From an uncultured Granulicatella sp. (GTDB taxonomy: Bacteria; Bacillota; Bacilli; Lactobacillales; Aerococcaceae): a stretch of DNA of 10,564 nt. The notes under the pieces are model-generated. The model was not told the origin of the DNA and ran no database searches. It was given only the letters and a program-made list of their open reading frames with translations. Each line of letters starts with the position of its first letter. Position 1 is the first letter of the stretch. Made by a program: the position numbers and the translations under genes. Shown one piece after another: positions 1 to 6,242 of this stretch. The stretch is taken from assembly GCA_947254045.1 (NCBI GenBank), contig CAMYBO010000037.1:1-10564 (forward strand), read 5' to 3'.

Positions 1-52
1 TGCTTAATTCCTTCACTAAAATTGTTTCATCAACCCTATTTGACAAAGAGCC
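1..52. mobile_element. Possible terminal end of an ISL3-family insertion sequence (edge-truncated)
   Basis: Read on the minus strand from position 52, the sequence begins GGCTCTTTGTCAAATAGGG. This resembles the outer ends of ISL3-family insertion sequences of lactic acid bacteria as I remember them: a GG start, a GCTCTTT-like tip and imperfect inverted repeats. It lies 14 bases beyond the rbfA stop codon. The next eight bases (53-60, AAATTTTT) would be one copy of the AT-rich 8-bp target duplication typical of the family. The plus-strand frame starting at position 3 has no stop until 147-149, so a transposase C-terminus could run through the repeat, but no transposase motif is visible in so short a piece. 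The alternative is ordinary rbfA 3' flank. Confidence 0.35.
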
Positions 53-66
53 AAATTTTTTATTTA

Positions 67-426
67 TTAACGTTGTTCGTCCTCTTGTTGGATACTCTTC
101 AACAATTCTTCGATATGGTTTCCATAATCAACAGACTCATCACGTTTAAAAATTAATTCAGGCGTTTTATAGAGAGATAAACGTTTCCCTAATTCACGAC
201 GAATTAAACCTTTAGATTTTTCCAATCCACGTTCAGTTGCTTGGCGCTCACTCGCTAAAGTTTGCAAAGTAGTATAATAAACCGTCGCAATTTGTAAATC
301 GCCCGTTACATCTACCTCAGTAATTGTAATTTCTTGCACACGAGGATCACGAACTTTTTTAGACAAAATATCATTCACTTCTCTTAAAATCTCTTGAGAA
401 ACACGACCAACACGGAAATTCGCCAT
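67..426 (-). CDS. rbfA: Ribosome-binding factor A, 30S maturation factor
   Basis: RbfA is a small cytoplasmic KH-fold protein. It binds the free 30S subunit near 16S rRNA helix 1 and is needed for late 16S processing and for growth in the cold. The protein begins MANFRVGRVSQEILREVNDIL, the usual family N-terminus, and the core GDLQIATVYYT segment follows a VRDPR stretch. At 119 residues it has the normal length. An upstream in-frame ATG at 447 would add seven residues, but AGAGGAGAG sits six bases before the ATG at 426 and overlaps that extension, so 426 is the better start. It is the last gene of the nusA-infB operon, 36 bases after infB. The C-terminus is intact although a possible IS end lies 14 bases downstream. 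Function is assigned from the family and the context. Confidence 0.97.
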   Translation of the reverse strand: MANFRVGRVSQEILREVNDILSKKVRDPRVQEITITEVDVTGDLQIATVYYTTLQTLASERQATERGLEKSKGLIRRELGKRLSLYKTPELIFKRDESVDYGNHIEELLKSIQQEDEQR

Positions 427-462
427 TTGATACTCTCCTCTCTTCATTCCATCATTTAATGA

Positions 463-2832
463 TTATTTTCTTTTAATTTCAACCATCTCAAATGCTTCGA
501 TGATGTCATCTACTTTAATATCATTGTAGCCTTCAATCATAATTCCACATTCAAATCCTAATTTTACTTCTTTAGCATCATCTTTGAAACGTTTCAAGCT
601 TGCTAATTCACCTTCGTAAATAACAATGTTATCACGGATTAAACGAACTTGACTAGAACGTTTAACAACCCCTTCAGTAACGTATGAACCAGCAATTGTA
701 CCTAATTTAGATACTGTATAAGTTTCACGAACGATAGCAGAACCAGTAATTTTCTCTTCGAATTCCGGATCTAACATACCTTTCATCGCTGTTTCAATTT
801 CATCAATAACATTATAAATAATACGGTGTAAGCGAATATCTACTTGATCAGATTCAGCTTGAATTTTCGCTTGAGGTGTAGGTCTTACGTTGAAACCAAT
901 AATAATCGCATTACTTGCTGTTGCTAAAGTAATATCACTTTCATTAATTGCCCCTACAGCTGTATGGATAATTTTCACACGTACGCCTTCTACTTCAATT
1001 TTTTGTAAGCTTGAAGCTAAAGCTTCTACAGAACCTTGTACGTCAGCTTTAATAATAACGTTAACTTCTTTCATTTCTCCATCTTTTAATGTTGAGAATA
1101 AGTTATCTAATGTAATACGGCTTGATGCATTACGTTGTTCAATTAAAGCACGTTTCGCACGTTCTTCACCTGCAGCACGAGCCGATTTTTCATCTTCAAA
1201 TACTACGAAGCGGTCTCCTGCTTGTGGTGATGCATTTAACCCTGTAATTTCTACTGGAGTTGCTGGAACAGCTGTTTTCACACGGCGTCCTTGGTCATTC
1301 ACCATTACACGAACACGTCCGAATGTATTACCAACAACGATTGGGTCTCCAACTTTAAGAGTTCCTTCTTGAACTAATAATGTTGCGATAGGTCCTTTTG
1401 TTTTATCTAAACGAGCTTCAATAACTGTACCTAATGCTAAACGATTAGCATTTGCACTTAATTCTTGCATTTCAGCTACTAATAAAATCATTTCTAATAA
1501 TTCTTCGATATTTTGATTAAATTTAGCAGAGATTTCAACAAAGATTGTATCTCCACCCCATGCTTCAGGAACTAAACCTAAATCAGATAATTCTTGCATT
1601 ACACGACCTGGGTTAGCAGCTGGTTTATCAATTTTGTTTACAGCAACAATTATTGGAACATCTGCAGCTTTTGCATGGTTAATCGCTTCGATTGTTTGTG
1701 GCATTACACCGTCATCAGCAGCAACTACAATAATTGTAATATCTGTGATATCCGCACCACGAGCACGCATTGTTGTAAATGCCGCGTGACCTGGTGTATC
1801 TAAGAATGTAATTGGTTTTCCATCAATTTTAATTTGGTAAGCACCAATATGTTGTGTAATTCCTCCAGCTTCTCCAGCTACTACAGAAGAATTTCTTAAT
1901 TGGTCAAGTAAAGTTGTTTTACCATGGTCAACGTGTCCCATGATTGTAACTACTGGAGGACGAACGGCATGTGAGTCGCTCTCAGCAGCTGCTTCTTCAA
2001 AGTATACATCTAAATCAGAAATATCTTTTTCGATTTTTTCTTCAGCATCCATACCATAGTCTGCTGCTAATAATTCAATCGCATCTTTTGATAATCCTTG
2101 GTTTAATGTTGCCATTACTCCTAATAAGAATAATTTTTTAATAATTTCTGCTGGTTCACGTTTAATCTTTTTAGCTAATTCAGCAACTGTCATTCCATCT
2201 GTATACACTAATACATCTGGTAATTCATGGAATTTACGTGCTGGAACTGCTGGTTTTTTTTCAGCATTCTTTTGTTGTTTACGATTATTTTTTTGATGAC
2301 GATTTTTCTTGTTAAAGTTTTCTTGTTGATTACGTTCGCCACCACGTTTTTGATTTCCACGTTTGAAATTATTATTCTTCTTAGAATCACGATGATTTGA
2401 ATATGATTCTTCATCATGAGATTGATGTTTTAGTCCTTTGTTTACTACTTTTTCTTGTTTTTGCATAAATTCCTTCTTATGTCCATTTTTATTTTGATTT
2501 GGTTGATGATTTTTATCCTGTTGTTTTGGTGAATGTGCTGGTTTATGTTCCGATTTTTTCACTTCTTCTTTTTTTGCAGTTTCCTTCTTAGATTCCGCTG
2601 CTTGTTTTTTCGCCTCTACTTTTTTAGGCGTAGGAGTTTCTTTCTTTTCAACTACTTTCTTTGGAGCTTCTTTTTTTGTAGAAATAGAAGCTTTAATCTT
2701 TGAAATTTCTCCATCTTCCATTGTTGACATATGGCTGTTATAAATAATGCCTAATTGTTTTGCTTTTTCGATAATGTCCTTACTAGGTAGTTTTAACTCT
2801 TTTGCAAGTTCATATACACGTGTTTTTGACAT
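463..2832 (-). CDS. infB: Translation initiation factor IF-2
   Basis: IF-2 is the GTPase that brings fMet-tRNA to the 30S subunit and promotes 50S joining. The 789-residue protein has a first IF2_N helical domain (about 1-50), a Lys/Asn/Gln-rich disordered linker (about 51-200) and a second IF2_N domain (about 204-255). The G domain follows with all motifs intact: GHVDHGKT at 299-306, GGITQHIG at 323-330, DTPGH at 345-349, NKID at 399-402 and SAK at 435-437. The C-terminal beta-barrel and fMet-tRNA-binding domains run to the end. The length is normal for a Gram-positive IF-2. The ATG at 2832 has an AGGAAGGTGA ribosome site and lies 12 bases after the ylxQ stop, so the two are probably translated in succession. 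The linker is low in complexity and is not expected to be conserved in sequence. The assignment is certain. Confidence 0.99.
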   Translation of the reverse strand: MSKTRVYELAKELKLPSKDIIEKAKQLGIIYNSHMSTMEDGEISKIKASISTKKEAPKKVVEKKETPTPKKVEAKKQAAESKKETAKKEEVKKSEHKPAHSPKQQDKNHQPNQNKNGHKKEFMQKQEKVVNKGLKHQSHDEESYSNHRDSKKNNNFKRGNQKRGGERNQQENFNKKNRHQKNNRKQQKNAEKKPAVPARKFHELPDVLVYTDGMTVAELAKKIKREPAEIIKKLFLLGVMATLNQGLSKDAIELLAADYGMDAEEKIEKDISDLDVYFEEAAAESDSHAVRPPVVTIMGHVDHGKTTLLDQLRNSSVVAGEAGGITQHIGAYQIKIDGKPITFLDTPGHAAFTTMRARGADITDITIIVVAADDGVMPQTIEAINHAKAADVPIIVAVNKIDKPAANPGRVMQELSDLGLVPEAWGGDTIFVEISAKFNQNIEELLEMILLVAEMQELSANANRLALGTVIEARLDKTKGPIATLLVQEGTLKVGDPIVVGNTFGRVRVMVNDQGRRVKTAVPATPVEITGLNASPQAGDRFVVFEDEKSARAAGEERAKRALIEQRNASSRITLDNLFSTLKDGEMKEVNVIIKADVQGSVEALASSLQKIEVEGVRVKIIHTAVGAINESDITLATASNAIIIGFNVRPTPQAKIQAESDQVDIRLHRIIYNVIDEIETAMKGMLDPEFEEKITGSAIVRETYTVSKLGTIAGSYVTEGVVKRSSQVRLIRDNIVIYEGELASLKRFKDDAKEVKLGFECGIMIEGYNDIKVDDIIEAFEMVEIKRK

Positions 2833-2844
2833 ACGTTCACCTTC

Positions 2845-3171
2845 CTATTCGTTCATATCGTTAAATCCTTTCATCTTCATCAGACTTTTTGTAAAACCTT
2901 GATCAGCAATTGCGATAATCGAACGTTGTTTTCCAATCGCATTTGAAACTTCTTCAGTTGTAAATTGCTGAATAAAAGGGATTTCATAATATTCACATTT
3001 ATTTTTGATTTTCTTTACGGTATTCTCACTACTATTTGTTGTACAAATAACGAGATTCACTTTTTCTTTTTGAATACTTTGCAGTACTTGGTCTTCTCCA
3101 GATATTAGTTTACGAGCACGAGTCGCCATTCCTAATAAATTGAGAGCTTTCTTTTTATCAATGCTTTCCAT
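2845..3171 (-). CDS. ylxQ: YlxQ, L7Ae/L30e-family RNA-binding protein
   Basis: This small L7Ae-like protein belongs to the family that binds kink-turn RNA; its physiological role in Firmicutes is not well defined. From the chosen start it is 108 residues. Family signatures visible are LNLLGMATRARKLISGEDQV near 10-29, the NKCEYYEIPF segment near 57-66, and AIADQGF near 87-93. The open frame extends upstream to 3228, but that part lies inside ylxR and adds residues unlike the family. I prefer the ATG at 3171, which overlaps the ylxR stop by 14 bases. An AAAGAG ribosome site precedes it by about ten bases and suits a GTG one codon earlier (3174) at least as well. The overlap implies translational coupling with ylxR. 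Presence in the nusA-infB operon is the usual arrangement in Firmicutes. Confidence 0.93.
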   Translation of the reverse strand: MESIDKKKALNLLGMATRARKLISGEDQVLQSIQKEKVNLVICTTNSSENTVKKIKNKCEYYEIPFIQQFTTEEVSNAIGKQRSIIAIADQGFTKSLMKMKGFNDMNE

Positions 3172-3460
3172 CACTAAATAACTCTTTTCTAGCTTTTTGG
3201 TGATCCACATATTGCAATAGTTCTTCATAGAAACTATCTGGGATTTCGATTTCTAATTGATGTTCAAATAAATGATTCTTCCACGCTTTTTCAACAAGAG
3301 TCGGTTCTAATGTAATATAAGCTCCTCTTCCATTGACTTTTCCAGTAGGATCAATTTGAGCGACACCTTCACTGTTACGAACAATCCGTACCAATTCTTT
3401 CTTAGGCATCATTTCTCCAGAAGCTATACAACGACGCATTGGAACTTTTCTTTTTTTCAT
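3158..3460 (-). CDS. ylxR: YlxR (RnpM-type) RNA-binding protein, DUF448
   Basis: YlxR is a small basic protein with a dedicated RNA-binding fold. In Bacillus subtilis a YlxR protein has been renamed RnpM because it binds the RNase P RNA and modulates the enzyme. The 100-residue product starts MKKRKVPMRRCIASGEMMPKKELVRIVR and carries the hallmark GRGAY motif at about 44-48, after DPTGKVN. The length is close to the usual 90-100. The start at 3460 has a strong AGGAGG site five bases upstream and lies 18 bases after nusA. Its 3' end overlaps ylxQ by 14 bases. The family assignment is secure from the motif and the conserved operon position; the RNase P role is transferred from the literature and not visible here. 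Confidence 0.95.
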   Translation of the reverse strand: MKKRKVPMRRCIASGEMMPKKELVRIVRNSEGVAQIDPTGKVNGRGAYITLEPTLVEKAWKNHLFEHQLEIEIPDSFYEELLQYVDHQKARKELFSDGKH

Positions 3461-3478
3461 AAGATGCCTCCTTAATAA

Positions 3479-4588
3479 TTATTCTTCAGTTTGAACTTCT
3501 TCACGCGAAGCTTCTTCTACTGTAGGTAATTCTGAATCTAATTGGTCTAAATATTCTTGATAAGCTGATTCTGATTTAATATCAATACGAAATCCTGTTA
3601 ATTTAGCTGCTAAACGAGCATTTTGTCCACGTTTACCAATCGCTAATGACAATTGATGGTCCGGAACTACAACGATACAGCTATTACGATCTGAATCAAA
3701 ATCTACTTTCACAACTTGTGCAGGATTTAATGCATTCGCAATGTATACTGATGGATCTTCGTTCCATTCAACGATATCCATATTTTCTCCGTTTAATTCA
3801 TTTACGATATTTTGAACACGTTGACCACGAGGTCCTACGCAAGTACCAACTGGATCTAAGTTCGTATCTCTAGAACGTACCGCAACTTTCGCACGATCCC
3901 CTGCTTCACGAGCAATAGAAACAATTTCTACAACTCCTTCGTAAATTTCAGGAACTTCTTGTTCAAATAAACGTTTTAATAAATCTGGATGTGTACGACT
4001 TACAAAAATTAATGGACCTTTAGTTGTGTTATCAACTTTAGAAACTAATACTTTAATACGTTGATTTGGTAAATATTCTTCTGTAGGAATTTGATCTTGT
4101 TTCGTCATTCCTGCAACAATTTTACCTAAATTCACATATACATAACGGAAATCTTGACGGTCAACAACACCTGTCATAATTTCATTTTCGTATTCGATAA
4201 ATTCATTATAAATATTTGTACGTTCAGCATCTCTTAAACGTTGCATAATCACTTGTTTCGCTGTTTGAGCAGCAATACGTCCAAAATCTTTTGGAGTTAC
4301 TTCAAAACGAATTTTATCTCCAACTTCATAAGCTTTATGTAATTCATGAGCTTCTTCAATACTCACTTCAAGCGTTGAATCAAATACATATTCCACAACT
4401 TCTTTTACTGCGTATACATGCATTTTTCCTTTTTTAGCATCAAATTCAACTTCAACATTTTGTGCTTGTCCATAGTTTTTCTTATAAGCAGAAACAAGAG
4501 CCGCCTCTAAAGCTGTAATGACAACTTCTTTAGAAATCCCTTTTTCTTCTTCAAGAATATTTAATGCTTTAATCATTTCTTTACTCAT
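3479..4588 (-). CDS. nusA: Transcription termination/antitermination factor NusA
   Basis: NusA binds RNA polymerase and nascent RNA, increases pausing and intrinsic termination, and takes part in rRNA antitermination. The 369-residue protein has the N-terminal polymerase-binding domain (about 1-125), an S1 domain (about 135-200) and two KH domains, with GPRG at 252-255 in KH1 and GKRG at 318-321 in KH2. It ends in a short acidic tail after KH2. It lacks the extra C-terminal acidic repeats of enterobacterial NusA, as is normal for Firmicutes. The ATG at 4588 has an AAAGGAG site seven bases upstream. It is the second gene of the operon, 38 bases after rimP. An attenuator-like hairpin in the leader upstream of rimP would be a natural place for NusA to act on its own operon; that is inference. 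Confidence 0.98.
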   Translation of the reverse strand: MSKEMIKALNILEEEKGISKEVVITALEAALVSAYKKNYGQAQNVEVEFDAKKGKMHVYAVKEVVEYVFDSTLEVSIEEAHELHKAYEVGDKIRFEVTPKDFGRIAAQTAKQVIMQRLRDAERTNIYNEFIEYENEIMTGVVDRQDFRYVYVNLGKIVAGMTKQDQIPTEEYLPNQRIKVLVSKVDNTTKGPLIFVSRTHPDLLKRLFEQEVPEIYEGVVEIVSIAREAGDRAKVAVRSRDTNLDPVGTCVGPRGQRVQNIVNELNGENMDIVEWNEDPSVYIANALNPAQVVKVDFDSDRNSCIVVVPDHQLSLAIGKRGQNARLAAKLTGFRIDIKSESAYQEYLDQLDSELPTVEEASREEVQTEE

Positions 4589-4626
4589 AATGTGACTCCT
4601 TTGTCAAAAATGTTTCTAATTGATTC

Positions 4627-5100
4627 CTAGAATTGAATCGCTAATCGAGCTTTTGCAATATTTTCACGTGCAATCGTAACTGATTTTTTACGTGTTTTAA
4701 TTTTCACTTCTAAAGTCACTGACTCATCAGTTACTTCCGTTAAAAATCCTTCTAAAAACTTCTCACCTTCGACTTGTTGATAGAATGATAAATGAACATA
4801 TTGTCCAATCGCTTCTTTCAAATCTTTCTCAGTTTTTAGAGGACGTTCAGCACCAGGAGAAGATACTTCAAGGAAATACGCTTGAGGAATCGGATCTGGA
4901 TCTTGTGCATCTAATAATTCACTAAATTTTTCACTCATAAACGCACAATCATCTAAATCAATTCCACCTGGTTTGTCAAGGTAAAAACGTAAAAACCAAT
5001 TTTTCCCTTCTTTTACAAACTCTAAATCGACTAATTCAAACCCTTCTGCTTCAATAACTGGCAAAGCGAGTGTTGAAACTAATTCTGCTACTTTACTCAT
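4627..5100 (-). CDS. rimP: Ribosome maturation factor RimP
   Basis: RimP binds the free 30S subunit and speeds assembly of the central pseudoknot region and binding of S12. The 157-residue product matches the family in length. It has an N-terminal alpha/beta domain (about 1-85) containing GFELVDLEFVKEG and the diagnostic FLEVSSPGAERPL motif at about 76-88. A C-terminal SH3-like beta domain follows (about 90-157). The ATG at 5100 follows a very strong AAAGGAGG site by six bases. It is the first gene of the nusA-infB operon and has its own promoter and a leader with a hairpin directly upstream. The family was formerly called YlxS or DUF150. Confidence 0.97.
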   Translation of the reverse strand: MSKVAELVSTLALPVIEAEGFELVDLEFVKEGKNWFLRFYLDKPGGIDLDDCAFMSEKFSELLDAQDPDPIPQAYFLEVSSPGAERPLKTEKDLKEAIGQYVHLSFYQQVEGEKFLEGFLTEVTDESVTLEVKIKTRKKSVTIARENIAKARLAIQF

Positions 5101-5126
5101 AGATAACCTCCTTTACATAACTGCGT

Positions 5127-5154
5127 AAAAAGAGTGAGCATTACTGCTCACTCT
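5127..5154 (-). promoter_or_regulatory. rimP-operon leader hairpin, probable attenuator
   Basis: In the transcribed leader of rimP a perfect 10-bp inverted repeat (arms 5154-5145 and 5140-5131, AGAGTGAGCA/TGCTCACTCT) closes a four-base GUAA loop. The lower arm runs directly into four more U residues at 5130-5127. This is the shape of an intrinsic terminator, but it lies between the operon's promoter and its first gene, so it can only be partial or regulated. The start codon is 26 bases beyond the U-run. A short reading frame (ATG 5141 to TGA 5097) begins inside the hairpin and ends on the rimP ATG. NusA feedback through attenuation would fit, but nothing in the sequence names the regulator. 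Confidence 0.65.
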
Positions 5155-5182
5155 CCTTTCCACGTCATCTTAGTTCATAAAT

Positions 5183-5211
5183 AGTATAGCACAGATAAAA
5201 ATATCAATCAA
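5183..5211 (-). promoter_or_regulatory. SigA-type promoter of the rimP-nusA-infB operon
   Basis: On the minus strand the -35 box is TTGATT (5211-5206) and the -10 box TATACT (5188-5183), 17 bases apart. A TGC immediately before the -10 box makes it an extended -10 promoter. Transcription would start near 5176, giving a leader of about 76 bases before rimP. It lies downstream of the terminator of the preceding operon, which supports an independent transcription unit. The start site is predicted and not measured. Confidence 0.75.
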
Positions 5212-5273
5212 ACAAAACGCTCAGAACCAATAAGAGACACCAAACTAGTTCTAACAACTAACCCAAAATAGCC

Positions 5274-5309
5274 AAAAAATAGGCAGACAGCGCAAAGCGC
5301 GCCTCTGCC
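5274..5309 (-). terminator. Intrinsic terminator of the oxidoreductase-methyltransferase operon
   Basis: On the minus strand an outer stem GGCAGA/TCTGCC (5309-5304 with 5287-5282) and an inner stem GCGC/GCGC (5300-5297 with 5293-5290) enclose a three-base loop, with a small asymmetric internal loop between them. The sequence TATTTTTT follows at 5281-5274. A GC-rich hairpin followed by a U-run is a standard rho-independent terminator. It lies about 165 bases after the methyltransferase stop codon, an unusually long 3' end that is filled by the folded element at 5322-5466. Confidence 0.8.
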
Positions 5310-5321
5310 ACACGGAACCAC

Positions 5322-5466
5322 TGGGATTGGGCGCCGTTATGTAAATGAAAGTACTCTGTTCTAGAGTACTTTCATAGGCATTTTTTGAGGCCTTAGGCTC
5401 AAAAATTAGCCATGAGACTTGCTTCGCAAGGCTGCTGGCGGCCTCACAACTCCAAGCCAAATCCCA
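5322..5466. other. GC-rich, multiply folded non-coding element of unknown identity
   Basis: This stretch stands out from the AT-rich window: I count 38 G+C in the 60 bases 5281-5340 and 24 in the 40 bases 5411-5450. Its two ends pair over a distance: TGGGATT at 5322-5328 and GGC at 5330-5332 complement GCC at 5456-5458 and AATCCCA at 5460-5466, with a single mismatch. Inside lie three hairpins: 5345-5375, 5382-5405, and the nested 5413-5446. The whole would fold as a closed multibranch structure on either strand. It could be a dispersed intergenic repeat or miniature mobile element, or a structured 3' RNA made with the methyltransferase mRNA. I do not recognise it as a known family. Confidence 0.5.
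5345..5375. repeat. Perfect 13-bp inverted repeat with 5-base spacer
   Basis: ATGAAAGTACTCT at 5345-5357 is the exact reverse complement of 5363-5375, separated by GTTCT. Each arm contains the palindrome AGTACT, so the site also reads as two direct copies of AAGTACTC-like sequence. As RNA it forms a very stable hairpin on either strand. As DNA it could be a dyad binding site. It sits at the centre of the folded element at 5322-5466. No adjacent U-run makes it a convincing terminator. Confidence 0.85.
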
Positions 5467-5472
5467 ATAAAC

Positions 5473-6231
5473 CTAAATTCTCGTTTGGTACATAAGTATC
5501 CCACTAGCAATCGCAACATTCAACGACTCAGCTTTCCCAAACATTGGAATCTGAATCACATGGTCCGCATTCTGAATCAATTCTTCACGAACGCCGTTCC
5601 CTTCATTCCCGACAACAATTGCGACAGAATCTCTGCCATTTAACCATTGAAAATCCTTTGCATCACGATGAAGTGCAGTTACAGCAATTGGAATACCATT
5701 TTCTTTTAACTTCCCATATACATCCATTAAATTCTCATGGTAAATCGCTACATGAAATTGGCTTCCTTGCATGGAACGAACGACTTTATCATTATATAAA
5801 TCCACACAGCCTTCCCCTAAAACAACTGCATCAAAACCTGCAGCATCAGCAGTACGAATAATTGTTCCTAAATTACCAGGATCTTGTACAGCATCTACTA
5901 AAAGGTAACGTCCCTTAGGAACTTCGACCAATGTTTTCTTTTCTAATGGTACAATCGCTAAAATACCTTGAGTCGTTTGCGTCATCGATAACTTTTCAAA
6001 CACTTCTTTTGAAACAAACATTGTTGGATAGCTTTTTGTCCATTTTTCATAAAGATGAATCGTGTCCTCACTCACCACTAAGCGTTGAATCTGAATATTT
6101 GATTGAATCGCTTCTTCTACCAAATGTTCTCCTTCTAATAGATAGGCTTCTAATTTTTTTCTCCCTTTAGAAGTTTGTAACTTTTGATAATTTTTAACCA
6201 TTGCATTTTGATGCGAACGAATAATTTCCAT
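5473..6231 (-). CDS. SpoU/TrmH-family RNA 2'-O-methyltransferase
   Basis: This is an S-adenosylmethionine-dependent SPOUT enzyme that methylates a ribose 2'-OH in tRNA or rRNA. The 252-residue protein has an N-terminal substrate-binding domain (about 5-95, with YLLEGEHLVEEA at 30-41) and the trefoil-knot catalytic domain (about 105-252). All three family motifs are present: motif 1 DPGNLGTIIRTADAAGF at 117-133 with Arg126, motif 2 VVGNEGNGV at 206-214, and motif 3 IPMFGKAESLNVA at 228-240. It resembles Bacillus YsgA and RlmB-type 23S rRNA enzymes in length and layout. The exact nucleotide target cannot be read from sequence. The ATG at 6231 follows AAAGGAG by six bases and begins 11 bases after the preceding stop. 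It is the last gene of its operon and ends in TAG just before a GC-rich folded region. Confidence 0.93.
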   Translation of the reverse strand: MEIIRSHQNAMVKNYQKLQTSKGRKKLEAYLLEGEHLVEEAIQSNIQIQRLVVSEDTIHLYEKWTKSYPTMFVSKEVFEKLSMTQTTQGILAIVPLEKKTLVEVPKGRYLLVDAVQDPGNLGTIIRTADAAGFDAVVLGEGCVDLYNDKVVRSMQGSQFHVAIYHENLMDVYGKLKENGIPIAVTALHRDAKDFQWLNGRDSVAIVVGNEGNGVREELIQNADHVIQIPMFGKAESLNVAIASGILMYQTRI

Positions 6232-6242
6232 GTTCGTCTCCT

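Noticed and set aside
40..68. Consensus-like -35 box TTGACA on the plus strand at 40-45
   Set aside because: No matching -10 box occurs 16-18 bases downstream and no plus-strand gene follows. The motif belongs to the possible insertion-sequence end.
890..1372. A 160-codon plus-strand open frame inside infB
   Set aside because: It is antisense to the conserved GTPase and beta-barrel region of IF-2. It has no ribosome site or domain, and its composition is that of a shadow frame.
3172..3228. Upstream ATG at 3228 for ylxQ
   Set aside because: The extra 19 residues lie wholly within ylxR, are unlike the L7Ae-family N-terminus and lack a better ribosome site. The ATG at 3171 or GTG at 3174 fits the family length.
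5382..5405. Hairpin TTTTTGAG...CTCAAAAA considered as a bidirectional terminator
   Set aside because: The U-run precedes and the A-run follows the stem on both strands, the opposite of the terminator order, and the GC core is short. It is kept only as part of the folded element.
5251..5460. A 69-codon minus-strand open frame between the methyltransferase gene and rimP
   Set aside because: It would begin with TTG and has no ribosome binding site. It runs through strong hairpins and a terminator, and its translation has no recognisable domain. It is in phase with the upstream stop, so it is listed only as a possible read-through extension.
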